A stretch of 64,000 bases of DNA. Source: Pseudoramibacter alactolyticus ATCC 23263. Lineage in GTDB: Bacteria; Bacillota; Clostridia; Eubacteriales; Eubacteriaceae. Position numbers and translations under genes: made by a program. The stretch is taken from assembly GCF_000185505.1 (NCBI RefSeq), contig NZ_GL622359.1, positions 829,622 through 893,621 of the forward strand, given 5' to 3'. Shown one piece after another: positions 1 through 8,417 of this stretch; positions within the stretch are counted from its first letter, which is position 1; each line of letters starts with the position of its first letter. The notes under the pieces were generated by a model, which searched no databases, was not told where the DNA came from, and was given only the letters and a program-made list of their open reading frames with translations.

Positions 1-611
1 AAAGCGTCAACCCGTCCACCGCCGTCTGCCGCACATCCACCGGCACCTTCATGAATCCCTGCACAAAGTCCGAATGAAAAAAACAGTCGGGATTTTTCGC
101 TTTGATGATCCGCGCCATTTTCGCCAGCGGCTGAATCACCCCCAACTCGTTATGAACCCCTATCACAGAGACAAGGATGGTCCGCGCATCCACTGCTTTT
201 TCAAGCGCATCCAAATCGACCAATCCTTCAGCGTTTACCGGAATCCAGACAACTTCCATGCCCCGCTGTTCGTAATCGCGAAACACATCGCGCACCGCCG
301 GATGTTCAATCGCAGAAGTGACGATTTTGGCTTGTTTCAAAACCGCCGGCCGAACATTTTCGATGATTCCGCGGATGAGCAAACTGTCTCCTTCGGAACC
401 GCCGGAAGTAAAAATCATCTCGCCGCGCTTGGCACCAACGGCATCCGCGATGGTTTGCCTTGCCTGCGCGACGGTCTTTTGAGCCGCAAGCCCCGGCTGA
501 TACATGGCCGAGGGATTAAAATAGTCTGTCTCGAAGCTGGTCGTCATTCGCGAAAACACCTGCGGGTGAACCCGGGTCGTCGCCGCATTATCCAAATAAC
601 AAATTTTCAAC
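1..611 (-). CDS. Cysteine desulfurase (NifS/IscS-like), 3' end outside window
   Basis: PLP-dependent aminotransferase class V enzyme that would take sulfur from L-cysteine for Fe-S cluster or thio-cofactor assembly. The N-terminus reads KICYLDNAATTR, the family signature. SAIEHPAV follows, then HSDFVQ, the Asp and Gln that contact PLP and substrate. The window cuts the gene before the PLP lysine and the active-site Cys loop. I chose a TTG start because AGGAG lies six bases upstream and the protein then begins exactly at the conserved LDNAATT segment. It lies downstream of the Rnf operon, whose Fe-S proteins need this kind of enzyme; a functional link is inference. The subtype cannot be set without the C-terminus. 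Confidence 0.9.
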
Positions 612-681
612 GGATTCTCCTGTATTGAATGCCCAATGCACGGCGCATCAGGCGTATTTTTTGACAACGGACATTTTATCA

Positions 682-707
682 CAAAAAAGAAAGCCGTAAA
701 AGGCTTC
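682..707 (-). terminator. Rho-independent terminator after rnfB
   Basis: Read on the minus strand, GAAGCC-TTTTAC-GGCTTTC is followed by a T-run, 35 bases after the rnfB stop. The stem is short, about six pairs. It would end the rnfCDGEAB transcript before the cysteine desulfurase gene. Confidence 0.6.
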
Positions 708-741
708 CCTCTCACGACTTTCAATTTGTGGTTGCTTTAAT

Positions 742-1611
742 TTATGCCTGAGCCGGCGCCTGCTCCGCGGCGGGTTTGGCCGCCGGTTTCGGACGCTTGC
801 GCGGAGCGACCTTGCGGCCTTCCTTTACCAGCGCATGAGTCGGACATTTTTTCACGCAAATGCCGCAATTCGTGCACTTGCTATAGTCGATGACGGCCAA
901 ATTGCCCTCGACATGAATCGCGTCGAAAGGACAATTTTTTTCGCAAAGGCCGCAGGCAATGCAGCCGACCGAACAACCCTGGCGCACCAGCTTGCCCTTT
1001 TCTGTAGATTGGCAGTCTACATGAACAATCTGATCCTTCGGGATCAGACGCATCACATGCTTCGGACAAATGGTCACACACTTACCGCAGGCCACGCAAT
1101 TATTAATGTTAACTTCTGGCAACTGCTTGTCCGTCATGTGCAGGGCGTCAAATTCACAAACCGAAACGCAAGACCCCAGACCGACACAGCCGAAGCGACA
1201 TTCCTTCGGACCACCGTTGGCCACCACCGCCTCGTTGCAGTCTTTCAAGCCGTAATAATCGCTGCGGCGCGGCGCGACATCGCAATTCCCGCCGCAGAGC
1301 ACCTGAGCCACGTCCGGCATCCCTTCGCCAGCCGTCTCTCCCATAATCTCGCCGATTTTTTCAGCTACTGAAGCACCGCCGACCGGGCAGGCATTCACTG
1401 CCGCTTCGCCGGCCACAATCGCTGCGGCGCAGCCATCACATCCCGGATAGCCGCAGCCCCCGCAGTTCGCGCCGGGCAATGCCGCACGCACGAGCGGGAT
1501 GCGTTCGTCTTCTTTTACTTCAAACGCTTTGGCCGCAACCGCAAGGATCACACCAAAAATCAATCCCATAATCCCCAGCACAATCACTGGGAACATAATT
1601 TGATTTGCCAC
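742..1611 (-). CDS. rnfB: Rnf complex electron transport protein RnfB (polyferredoxin)
   Basis: Entry subunit of the membrane-bound Rnf complex, which oxidizes reduced ferredoxin and passes electrons on to NAD+ while pumping Na+ or H+. One N-terminal membrane helix (about residues 5-28) is followed by the RnfB Fe-S domain with CGGCGYPGC and NACPVGG, then several ferredoxin repeats, for example CVACGKCVTICP, CIACGLCEKNCP and CTNCGICVKKCP. The C-terminus is a Lys/Pro/Ala-rich tail. At 289 residues it fits the clostridial type with extra clusters. It is the last gene of the operon, 21 bases after rnfA, with a good RBS (GGGAGGT). The coupling ion cannot be read from this protein. Confidence 0.97.
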   Translation of the reverse strand: MANQIMFPVIVLGIMGLIFGVILAVAAKAFEVKEDERIPLVRAALPGANCGGCGYPGCDGCAAAIVAGEAAVNACPVGGASVAEKIGEIMGETAGEGMPDVAQVLCGGNCDVAPRRSDYYGLKDCNEAVVANGGPKECRFGCVGLGSCVSVCEFDALHMTDKQLPEVNINNCVACGKCVTICPKHVMRLIPKDQIVHVDCQSTEKGKLVRQGCSVGCIACGLCEKNCPFDAIHVEGNLAVIDYSKCTNCGICVKKCPTHALVKEGRKVAPRKRPKPAAKPAAEQAPAQA

Positions 1612-1632
1612 TTGTTTTACCTCCCGTCAATC

Positions 1633-2208
1633 CTATGAAAGCATTCCCGAAAAGCCCAGGAATGAGATGGCCATCAGACTGGCGGTAATCAGGGCGATGG
1701 GAAATCCCTGAAGAGCCTCCGGCATATCGGCCAGCTCCGAGCGCTCGCGGATAGCCGCCATCAACACGATGGACAGCGTAAACCCGAGAGCTCCGGCTGC
1801 GCCATTCACTGTCGCTTCAATAAAGTTGTAGGTATTCTGGATATTCAATGTGCACACCCCGAGCACGGCGCAGTTGGTCGTAATCAGCGGTAGGTAAACC
1901 CCCAGCGCCTGATATAGCGAGGGGCTGGATTTCTTAATGAACATTTCGACAAATTGCACCAATGCCGCGATAACCAGAATAAAAGCAATCGTCTGAAGGT
2001 ATGCAAGCCCCAGTTTATTCAAAATTTCGTATTGAACAATCCAGGTGATGGCCGAAGCCAGCGTCATCACGAAGGTGACGGCTATGCCCATGCCGATGGA
2101 AGTGTCGACTTTTTTGGAAACACCCAAAAAAGGACAAATCCCCAAAAACTTGGAAAGAATAAAGTTATTGACGAAGATACCGGCAATCAATATGGTTAAA
2201 ATACGCAT
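1633..2208 (-). CDS. rnfA: Rnf complex membrane subunit RnfA
   Basis: Integral membrane subunit of Rnf, paralogous to RnfE. At 191 residues with about six hydrophobic helices it matches the family in length. The N-terminus (NNFILSKFLGICPFLG) carries the conserved Cys that, in the family, helps hold the intramembrane Fe-S centre with RnfE. A second conserved Cys is in TTNCAVLG. It starts two bases after the rnfE stop. The stop codon is TAG, followed two codons later by an in-frame TGA, so any amber readthrough would add only one encoded residue after it. Confidence 0.97.
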   Translation of the reverse strand: MRILTILIAGIFVNNFILSKFLGICPFLGVSKKVDTSIGMGIAVTFVMTLASAITWIVQYEILNKLGLAYLQTIAFILVIAALVQFVEMFIKKSSPSLYQALGVYLPLITTNCAVLGVCTLNIQNTYNFIEATVNGAAGALGFTLSIVLMAAIRERSELADMPEALQGFPIALITASLMAISFLGFSGMLS

Positions 2209-2210
2209 GA

Positions 2211-2849
2211 TTATTCAGCCTCCTTCGCGGTGACAGCTTGGGCGGCCGCTTTATTCCGTCTTCTTGAAATCCCAACCTGGTTAATGACGGCCATGAGGGA
2301 GCCAAATGTCAGGAAAGCACCCGGCGGCAGGATGAACATCAGTGCCGGTTCATAGGATGCGCCCATCACGGCGATGCCGAAAATGCTGCCGGCGCCGATT
2401 AATTCACGCACGCCGGCAATCAGGGTCAGCGCCAGGGTAAAACCGACGCCCATGCCAAGGCCATCCAGTGCCGAATCCAGCACGTTATTGGTATAGGCAA
2501 AACCTTCGGCGCGCCCCATGATAATGCAGTTGACAACGATCAGCGGAATATAGATCCCGAGCGTTTTATACATCGCCGGCATATAAGCATGCATCACCAT
2601 ATCGACAATCGTCACGAAAGACGCAATGATAACAACGAACGCCGGAATGCGCACATTGTCCGGAATAATCTTCCGCAATGCCGAGATAACCATGTTGGAG
2701 CCCAACAAAACAAAAGTTGTCGCAAGGCCCATGGCAATCCCGTTCATCGCTGCCGTGGTAATGGCCAATGTCGGGCAGCAGCCCAGCACCAATCTGAAGG
2801 TTGGATTTTCATTAAATATCCCATTGGTAAAATGTCTGAATCTTCCCAT
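2211..2849 (-). CDS. rnfE: Rnf complex membrane subunit RnfE
   Basis: Membrane partner of RnfA in the ion-translocating core. The start NGIFNENPTFRLVLG and CCPTLAITT are characteristic, with Cys in CCPT and VNCIIMGRAE as likely Fe-S ligands at the RnfA/E interface. At 212 residues with about six transmembrane helices the length is usual. A Lys/Ala-rich cytoplasmic tail ends the protein. Its ATG shares one base with the rnfG stop (TAATG), showing tight translational coupling. Confidence 0.97.
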   Translation of the reverse strand: MGRFRHFTNGIFNENPTFRLVLGCCPTLAITTAAMNGIAMGLATTFVLLGSNMVISALRKIIPDNVRIPAFVVIIASFVTIVDMVMHAYMPAMYKTLGIYIPLIVVNCIIMGRAEGFAYTNNVLDSALDGLGMGVGFTLALTLIAGVRELIGAGSIFGIAVMGASYEPALMFILPPGAFLTFGSLMAVINQVGISRRRNKAAAQAVTAKEAE

Positions 2850-3484
2850 TATTTAGCACCTCCCGCTAAAGCCTTGCAAACCTTCATCGAGATATTCACT
2901 CCCCGGGTCACGGCTCGGGAAGTAATGGTCGCCCCGGCAATCGCTTCGATTTTACCATTGCCCGAAGCATTGCCGTTTTTAACAACGGTTAACGGCTTAG
3001 CTGTGTCCAATCCTTTAAATTGCTTTTGAAAACCCGGTTCCACACATCTCGCGCCCAATCCCGCTGTTTCGGAATTGGAAACAATCGTGATACCGGTGGT
3101 TTTTCCCTTGATGTCAACCCCGGTCAAGATTTCAACTTCGCCGCCGTAGCCCTGGGGATTGGTCTTGACCGTATAGCCCACCAATTTACCTTTTTTATAA
3201 CCGGCATAGGCTTCCATCACGATAGATGCATTGGCACGGTCCGCCTTTTTTGCCACCGCTTTCGCGTTTTTAATTTGTTTAAACGTATCGGCTTCTGTCA
3301 GAACTTTTTGTCTGGCTTCCACGTTGGTTTCTTTTTCTTGTCGGGCAATCTTAGACTTCGTAATCGAATTGGTATAGCCCAAAAGAGCTGCTGCCACGAC
3401 AGAAATAATGAAAAGCATCAACGCAACGTGAGCGATGTGTTTATAATCGAAATCAATTTTTTTCTTTGCTGATTTTTCAGGCAT
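2849..3484 (-). CDS. rnfG: Rnf complex subunit RnfG (covalent FMN protein)
   Basis: Periplasm-facing flavoprotein of Rnf that relays electrons. One N-terminal membrane helix (about residues 15-40) precedes an FMN-binding domain. The motif AGATITSRAV near the C-terminus supplies the Thr that is covalently flavinylated in this family. I chose the start MPEKSAKKK: an upstream ATG in the same frame would add 25 residues lying wholly within rnfD, and MPEK gives 211 residues, the usual size. The start overlaps the rnfD stop by eight bases (ATGCCTGA). An ApbE-type flavin transferase would be needed and is not in this window. Confidence 0.95.
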   Translation of the reverse strand: MPEKSAKKKIDFDYKHIAHVALMLFIISVVAAALLGYTNSITKSKIARQEKETNVEARQKVLTEADTFKQIKNAKAVAKKADRANASIVMEAYAGYKKGKLVGYTVKTNPQGYGGEVEILTGVDIKGKTTGITIVSNSETAGLGARCVEPGFQKQFKGLDTAKPLTVVKNGNASGNGKIEAIAGATITSRAVTRGVNISMKVCKALAGGAK

Positions 3485-4460
3485 GAGAAGCACCACCTTC
3501 CACGGCTTTTGATGATTTTTTTTCGGTCCCGTAGATCCGCGGTCTCGTATAGCGTTCAATCAGCGGCGACGCCACATTCATGAGCAGGATGGAATAGGAA
3601 ACCCCTTCCGGATAGCCGCCGAACATCCGGATCATCATCGTCATCAGACCGCAGCCAAAGGCATAAATAAATTGCCCCTTGACCGTCGTCGGCGAGGTGA
3701 CATAATCCGTCGCCATGAAGAACGCCCCGAGAAAAACTCCGCCGGAGCAGAGCATAAAGATCGGGTCCTTCCCAAAAATAAGCGAAAGCACGGCAATCGT
3801 CGCCATATAAGTTGCCGGAATCCGCCAGTTAATGATCCCGCGGATGAGCAGATAAACCCCGCCGATAAGCAGTGCGAGCGCAGAAATTTCGCCGATGGAT
3901 CCATAAACACCGTGAACTCCCAAGAACATATCGAGATTGCTCGGCAGCTGACTCAAGCTGCCGCCTTCTTTTAAAATGCCAAGAGGGGTCGCCTGCGTCA
4001 CGGTATCCGTCAGCGGAATAAACGCGGTCCCGGTCATATGGGTCGGCCAGGAGGCAAGCAGGAAAGCTCTGGCCGCCAGCGCCGGGTTCACAAAATTGCG
4101 CCCTAAGCCGCCAAAAAGCTGCTTGACAATCAAAATGGCGAAAATTGATCCGATCACGCACATCCACCAGGGCGCCGTGATCGGCATATTAAAGCCGAGG
4201 AGCACCCCGGTGACCACCGCCGACCAGTCGCCGATCGTGACCGGCCGCTTCATGATCTTTTCGACAATGAGCTCTGTGAGAACACAGGTAACCACGCAAA
4301 TGGCCACAATCACTACCGCCATATAACCAAAGACATAGGCTGCTACCACAAGGGCCGGCAGCAGTGCCAGGCACACATTGCGCATGATGCTTGCCGTCGT
4401 AGCCTTTGCACGGATATGCGGTGACGACGATACGGTTAATAATAAGTTTTCATTATCCAT
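3477..4460 (-). CDS. rnfD: Rnf complex membrane subunit RnfD (covalent FMN protein)
   Basis: Integral membrane subunit, homologous to NqrB, thought to take part in ion transport. At 327 residues it has about nine to ten hydrophobic helices. The motif VTQATPLG contains the Thr that binds FMN covalently in RnfD, and NFVNPALAARAFLL is a conserved stretch. It overlaps rnfC at its 5' end and rnfG at its 3' end, as expected for a co-translated block. Stop codon TGA. Confidence 0.96.
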   Translation of the reverse strand: MDNENLLLTVSSSPHIRAKATTASIMRNVCLALLPALVVAAYVFGYMAVVIVAICVVTCVLTELIVEKIMKRPVTIGDWSAVVTGVLLGFNMPITAPWWMCVIGSIFAILIVKQLFGGLGRNFVNPALAARAFLLASWPTHMTGTAFIPLTDTVTQATPLGILKEGGSLSQLPSNLDMFLGVHGVYGSIGEISALALLIGGVYLLIRGIINWRIPATYMATIAVLSLIFGKDPIFMLCSGGVFLGAFFMATDYVTSPTTVKGQFIYAFGCGLMTMMIRMFGGYPEGVSYSILLMNVASPLIERYTRPRIYGTEKKSSKAVEGGASHA

Positions 4461-5802
4461 TCTTTTTCACCGCCTTTTTCTTTCTTTCGGCCTGAACCTG
4501 GCGTTTCCCGACGCGAATCGAAGAAACCAAAGTCCGCTTGGCCGGGCAAATAAAGGAACAGCTCCCGCATTCGACGCAGTCGAGCGCGTGCAGTTCGTCG
4601 CAGTCTTCCCAGCGCTTATGCTGAGCGTAATCCGCCAGCAAAAACGGCTGAAGATGAATCGGACACACCGATGCGCAGCGCCCGCAGCGAATGCAAGCCG
4701 TCGGTTCCGGGGTCTGCGCCGCCTCCTTGGAAAGGCAGAGCACACCGGACGTCCCCTTCATCACCGGGATATCGGTACGCAGCATGGCGACGCCCATCAT
4801 CGGTCCCCCGGAAATCACCTTAGCCGGCGCCTGGACGAAGCCGCCGCATTCGTCAATGACTTCCTGATAGGACATTCCCACCAACACTTCGAGGGTCGCC
4901 GGATTTTTCACCACATCACCGGTGCAGGTCACATAGCGCTTATAAAGGGGCATCCCGGTTTCAAAAGTCGTCGCCACCTGGGCCGCCGTCCCGACATTCA
5001 TCACGACAACGCCCGCATCGGCCGGCAATCCGCCAGAGGGAACTTCCCGCCCGGTCACCGCTGTGATCAATTGTTTTTCTGCCCCTTGGGGGTATTTGGT
5101 TTTCAGCCGGATCACCTCGACGGCATCATCGCCTTTACAGACCCCGACAATCGCATTGATCGCATCTGGTTTGTTGTCTTCAATGGCAATATAACCTTTA
5201 GACACATCCAAGGCGCGCATGGCGATATGCAGACCGGCAATCACTTTTTCCGGCCGATCCTGCATCAAATGATCATCAGCCGTCAGATAGGGCTCGCATT
5301 CAGCCCCGTTTAAGATCACACTGTCCACATGTTTATCTGGAGAAACCGTCAGCTTGACATGGGTCGGAAAGGTCGCTCCCCCCAATCCCACAATACCGGC
5401 CTCTTTGATAATATTAATGATTTCAGATGATGAATACTGCTGATAATCACCATAAGGTTTAATGGCAGGATCTACGGTATCTTTGCCGTCCGATTCGATC
5501 ACCACCGACAGCACATTGTTGCCGCCTGGATGGGGCCGCTCTTCCACCGCTCTAACGGTTCCAGACACACTGGCATGAACCGGAGCCGAAACGAATCCTG
5601 TCGCTTCGCCAATTTTTTGCCCCACGGCGACGGTATCCCCTTTTTTAACAATCGGTTTGCATGGTGCGCCGATATGTAAGGACATCGGAATCGTTACAGT
5701 CGCAGGCTCTTTGGCCTGTCTAACCGCAACGTGCTATGTTCCTTCCTTATTGTAAGGCGGATGAATTCCTCCTCTAAAGGAACGAATTTCCGTACTTTGC
5801 AA
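4453..5802 (-). CDS. rnfC: Rnf complex subunit RnfC with an in-frame TAG near the N-terminus
   Basis: NAD-binding and Fe-S subunit of Rnf that contacts NAD+ and FMN on the cytoplasmic side. Two ferredoxin motifs, CIRCGRCASVCP and CVECGSCSFICP, and the GGATFPTHVKL segment are clear. The uninterrupted frame begins only at MSLHIGAPCKP, which lacks the usual RnfC N-terminus and has no Shine-Dalgarno. In the same frame, a TTG preceded by AGGAGAGG opens with QSTEIRSFRGGIHPPYNKEG, the classic RnfC start. One amber codon at 5734-5736 then precedes HVAVRQAKEPATVTIPMS and the rest. Full length with readthrough is 449 residues, normal for RnfC. Whether UAG is decoded, mutated or misread cannot be told here. 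Confidence 0.9.
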
Positions 5803-5923
5803 GTCAAACACCTCTCCTTTTAAATTGATTGTCTCAAGTTTAACACTTTCTTTATTGGTTAGTCCATCACAACCTTTATTTTGCATGCGGCCGCCGCAAA
5901 ATATTCACTATATTTATAAACAT

Positions 5924-5953
5924 AAAAAGTGACGTCAAAAGACGTCACTTTTT
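5924..5953 (-). terminator. Perfect palindromic terminator between rnfC and the M18 peptidase
   Basis: AAAAAGTGACGTC-AAAA-GACGTCACTTTTT is a perfect 13-base inverted repeat with A and T runs on both sides, so it could terminate in either direction. It lies just upstream of rnfC and 60 bases downstream of the rnfC-proximal AT-rich tract. The M18 gene starts far to the right and its stop is 33 bases from the hairpin, so ending the M18 transcript is its likely job. Confidence 0.85.
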
Positions 5954-5986
5954 TCTCATTTACTGATCTGATTGATCAATTACCTT

Positions 5987-7417
5987 TTATGCCCAAGTGT
6001 AATCAAAGAAGGCGCGATAGGCTTTATAGGTCATGTAGGCATCCACCTTGGCGCATTGTTCAAAGGGGGCGTGCATCGAAAGAATCGGCGTGCCGCAGTC
6101 CACCACTTCGATATCGTAATTGGCGAGCATATAGGCGATGGTGCCTCCGCCGCCAAGATCAATCTTGCCCATTTCACCAAGTTGCCAGGTCACACCGGCA
6201 TCGTCAAAGCAGCAGCGCAGTTGTCCGAGAAATTCCGGATTGGCGTCGGACCCGCCGGATTTACCTCTGGCCCCGCCGTATTTCTTAAGAGTCACACCTT
6301 TGCCGACAAAGGAGGCGTTGGTCATATCGTGAGTACCGGCAAAATTAGGGTCAAAGGCCGCCGTGACATCCGCCGACAGACAATAGGAATGGGACAGGCA
6401 GCGGCGAACCGCCAAAGAAGCATCGCCACTCCCCTGAAGTGCGATCAGTTCTGCCACTTGATTTTCAAAAAAGCGGGACTGCATCCCCGTGTTGCCGTAG
6501 CTGCCGATTTCCTCTTTGTCGGCCAAAATCACGGCCTGAGTTTTTTTAGGTGCATCTGCCGCATCCAAAATACCGCGAACCGCCGCGTAAGCACACACCC
6601 GATCGTCTTGGCCGAAAGAGAGCACCATGGATCGATCGAGTCCCATATCTCTGGCTTTGCCTGCCGGCACGATTTCAAGCTCAGCGCTGGCAAAGTCGTC
6701 TTCTGTTAAGTCGTATTGCCGGTTAAGCAGCTGCAGTACCGTTGCCTTCACGGCTTTGCCGTCTTCTTCGTCCGCCAGCGGCGTCGAAGCGATCAGCGGG
6801 TTAAGCTGTTCTCCTTCAAAGGCTTCGGCCACCCTTTTCTGGGTCTGCTTCTGGGAAAGATGGGGCAGCAAATCGGTGATGCAAAAAACCGGATCGCCTT
6901 CACCGTCGCCGATGGCAATATCAACTGCCGCGCCATCTTTTTTCACCACCGTGCCATAAAGCGCCAGCGGAATGGTCAGCCACTGGTACTTTTTGATGCC
7001 GCCGTAATAATGGGTTTTAAAGAAAGCCAGATTGTTATCTTCGTAGAGCGGCATCGGCTTCAAGTCGAGCCGCGGGCAGTCGAGATGCGCCCCGACAATG
7101 AGCATGCCATCGGCCAAAGGCGCCCTACCCATCACAAAGAGCATCACGGATTTATTGCGGTGCAGCACATACACTTTGTCCCCTGCGGACAGCTTTCCCG
7201 CCGCCTGATAATCGGCCAGCGGCTTAAACCCGTTGGCTTCGGCCAAGGCCACCGCCGATTTGGCACAAAGTCGTTCCGTTTTCGAGCGGTTGAGAAAATT
7301 TTTATAACCTTCGCCGTATTCCGCGACGGCCTCGTCTTCCCCGTCTTCGAGATTCTGCCACGCCCATTTAAAATCGGCGCTTAATTTTTCATAGACTGTT
7401 TTTTCGTCAGACATCAT
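5987..7417 (-). CDS. M18 family aminopeptidase
   Basis: Cytosolic zinc aminopeptidase of the M18 (aminopeptidase I) family, which releases N-terminal residues, often acidic ones, from peptides. GAHLDCPRLDLKP holds the first metal His and Asp. DKEEIGS carries the catalytic Glu pair, and HDMTNASF and PILSMHAPFE near the end supply later metal-site positions. At 476 residues the length fits. It stands alone between a terminator and a spaced methyltransferase gene. Two Met codons open the frame (MMSDEK); either could be used, with GAAGGGAG just upstream. Confidence 0.93.
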   Translation of the reverse strand: MMSDEKTVYEKLSADFKWAWQNLEDGEDEAVAEYGEGYKNFLNRSKTERLCAKSAVALAEANGFKPLADYQAAGKLSAGDKVYVLHRNKSVMLFVMGRAPLADGMLIVGAHLDCPRLDLKPMPLYEDNNLAFFKTHYYGGIKKYQWLTIPLALYGTVVKKDGAAVDIAIGDGEGDPVFCITDLLPHLSQKQTQKRVAEAFEGEQLNPLIASTPLADEEDGKAVKATVLQLLNRQYDLTEDDFASAELEIVPAGKARDMGLDRSMVLSFGQDDRVCAYAAVRGILDAADAPKKTQAVILADKEEIGSYGNTGMQSRFFENQVAELIALQGSGDASLAVRRCLSHSYCLSADVTAAFDPNFAGTHDMTNASFVGKGVTLKKYGGARGKSGGSDANPEFLGQLRCCFDDAGVTWQLGEMGKIDLGGGGTIAYMLANYDIEVVDCGTPILSMHAPFEQCAKVDAYMTYKAYRAFFDYTWA

Positions 7418-7470
7418 AAACTCCCTTCTGTCTTTGCACGTGTTATTATTTATTTCAATCGAACTGACTT

Positions 7471-8106
7471 TTATTTAACGCCCTCCGCGCAGATCCATTG
7501 ATGTTCCGGTTCCACATGGATCGAAAGATCCGCGAAGCCTGCAATTTTAAACAAATCGACAAAACCGTCGAGGCTCAAATTGCGCATTTGATATTCGGCA
7601 ATATTATCAAGCACCGGCTGGGGCAGCCCCGGATGGTCATAAATCTCCGCCACGAGCAGAAAATGTCCGCCGGGCTTAAGCACGCGGCGCACTTCCCGCA
7701 CGTCCGTTTCCAGTGCGGGCCAAAAATAATAGCTCTCAATAGTTACGATTTTATCAAAGTGATCGTCCTCAAAGGGCAGCGCGGAAACGGAGCCTGCCAC
7801 GATGTCCATCCGGCCGGCGTCCACCGCTTCCTGGTTGTAGGCCGTAGCTTTCGCCACCGATACATCGGAATAATCCACACCGGTCAGATGGCCGCCCGTC
7901 ACTTGCTCCGCCATGCGATGCAGACAGGCACCGCCGCCGCACCCCACGTCCAGCACACGGTCATCCGCTTTAAAAGCCAAATGGCTCAGCGCCCACCGGG
8001 TGAGCGGGCCATGGCTGTCGTTCATCCGGGCGAGCATTTGCGCGCCGGCTTCACCTTCCGATTTATTGGGGCGGCCTTTTACCGTAACTTCCCGTTGTTT
8101 CGTCAT
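7471..8106 (-). CDS. Class I SAM-dependent methyltransferase (UbiE/COQ5-like)
   Basis: Small soluble methyltransferase. Motif I is VLDVGCGGGA (about residues 55-64), followed by HLTGVDYSD for the acidic SAM ribose contact and PFEDDHFDKIVTIES for motif II. RRVLKPGGHFLLV is the motif III strand. The substrate is not predictable; family members methylate small molecules. At 211 residues it is complete, with GGAAGG just before ATG. It is probably transcribed after the DUF896 gene, whose stop is 44 bases upstream. Confidence 0.85.
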   Translation of the reverse strand: MTKQREVTVKGRPNKSEGEAGAQMLARMNDSHGPLTRWALSHLAFKADDRVLDVGCGGGACLHRMAEQVTGGHLTGVDYSDVSVAKATAYNQEAVDAGRMDIVAGSVSALPFEDDHFDKIVTIESYYFWPALETDVREVRRVLKPGGHFLLVAEIYDHPGLPQPVLDNIAEYQMRNLSLDGFVDLFKIAGFADLSIHVEPEHQWICAEGVK

Positions 8107-8150
8107 ATCGTCACCTTCCTTTCCTTTGTCTTATAAACTTTATCAAAGAG

Positions 8151-8417
8151 TCAATGTTGTTGCTGTTCCTCATATTCGCGGCGCAGTTTTGCCGACAGTG
8201 CCTCCACATGAGTTCGCTCTTCCGGCGTATATTTGGATTCCGGTTTGGGATCCACGAACACAATATTGTCGAGCTGTGCTTTTAAATTTTGGCGGAACCC
8301 GGCGATATACGCCTTGCGCAGTGCCGTCTGTTCTGCCTTTTCCTCCGGCGTCAGCCCTTCGGGCGAGCGCTGCTTCTCGGCCAGCGCGTTAATCCGTGCC
8401 AATTGTCCATTGGTCAT
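8151..8417 (-). CDS. DUF896 (YnzC-like) small protein
   Basis: Small helical protein of the DUF896/UPF0291 family, whose Bacillus members are linked to the SOS region; the role is unknown. The frame LARINALAEKQ followed by GLTPEEKAEQTALRKAYI is the family core (two helices). I start at MTNGQ, which aligns with the usual N-terminus; an in-frame ATG 11 codons upstream lies deeper in the lyase gene. The start overlaps the 3' end of the upstream lyase gene by 29 bases, so the two are probably coupled. A charged tail ending EEQQQH extends past the core. Confidence 0.8.
   Translation of the reverse strand: MTNGQLARINALAEKQRSPEGLTPEEKAEQTALRKAYIAGFRQNLKAQLDNIVFVDPKPESKYTPEERTHVEALSAKLRREYEEQQQH

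Noticed and set aside
1633..1635. UAG as a purely sense codon in this genome
   Set aside because: At least six genes here end in TAG at their family-typical C-terminus (rnfA, YdbC-like, the NRPS ABC ATPase, dltX, dltC, ECF ATPase), so UAG must also act as a stop.
4378..5313. Long plus-strand open frame of 311 codons over rnfC
   Set aside because: Antisense shadow of rnfC; no RBS and no domain.
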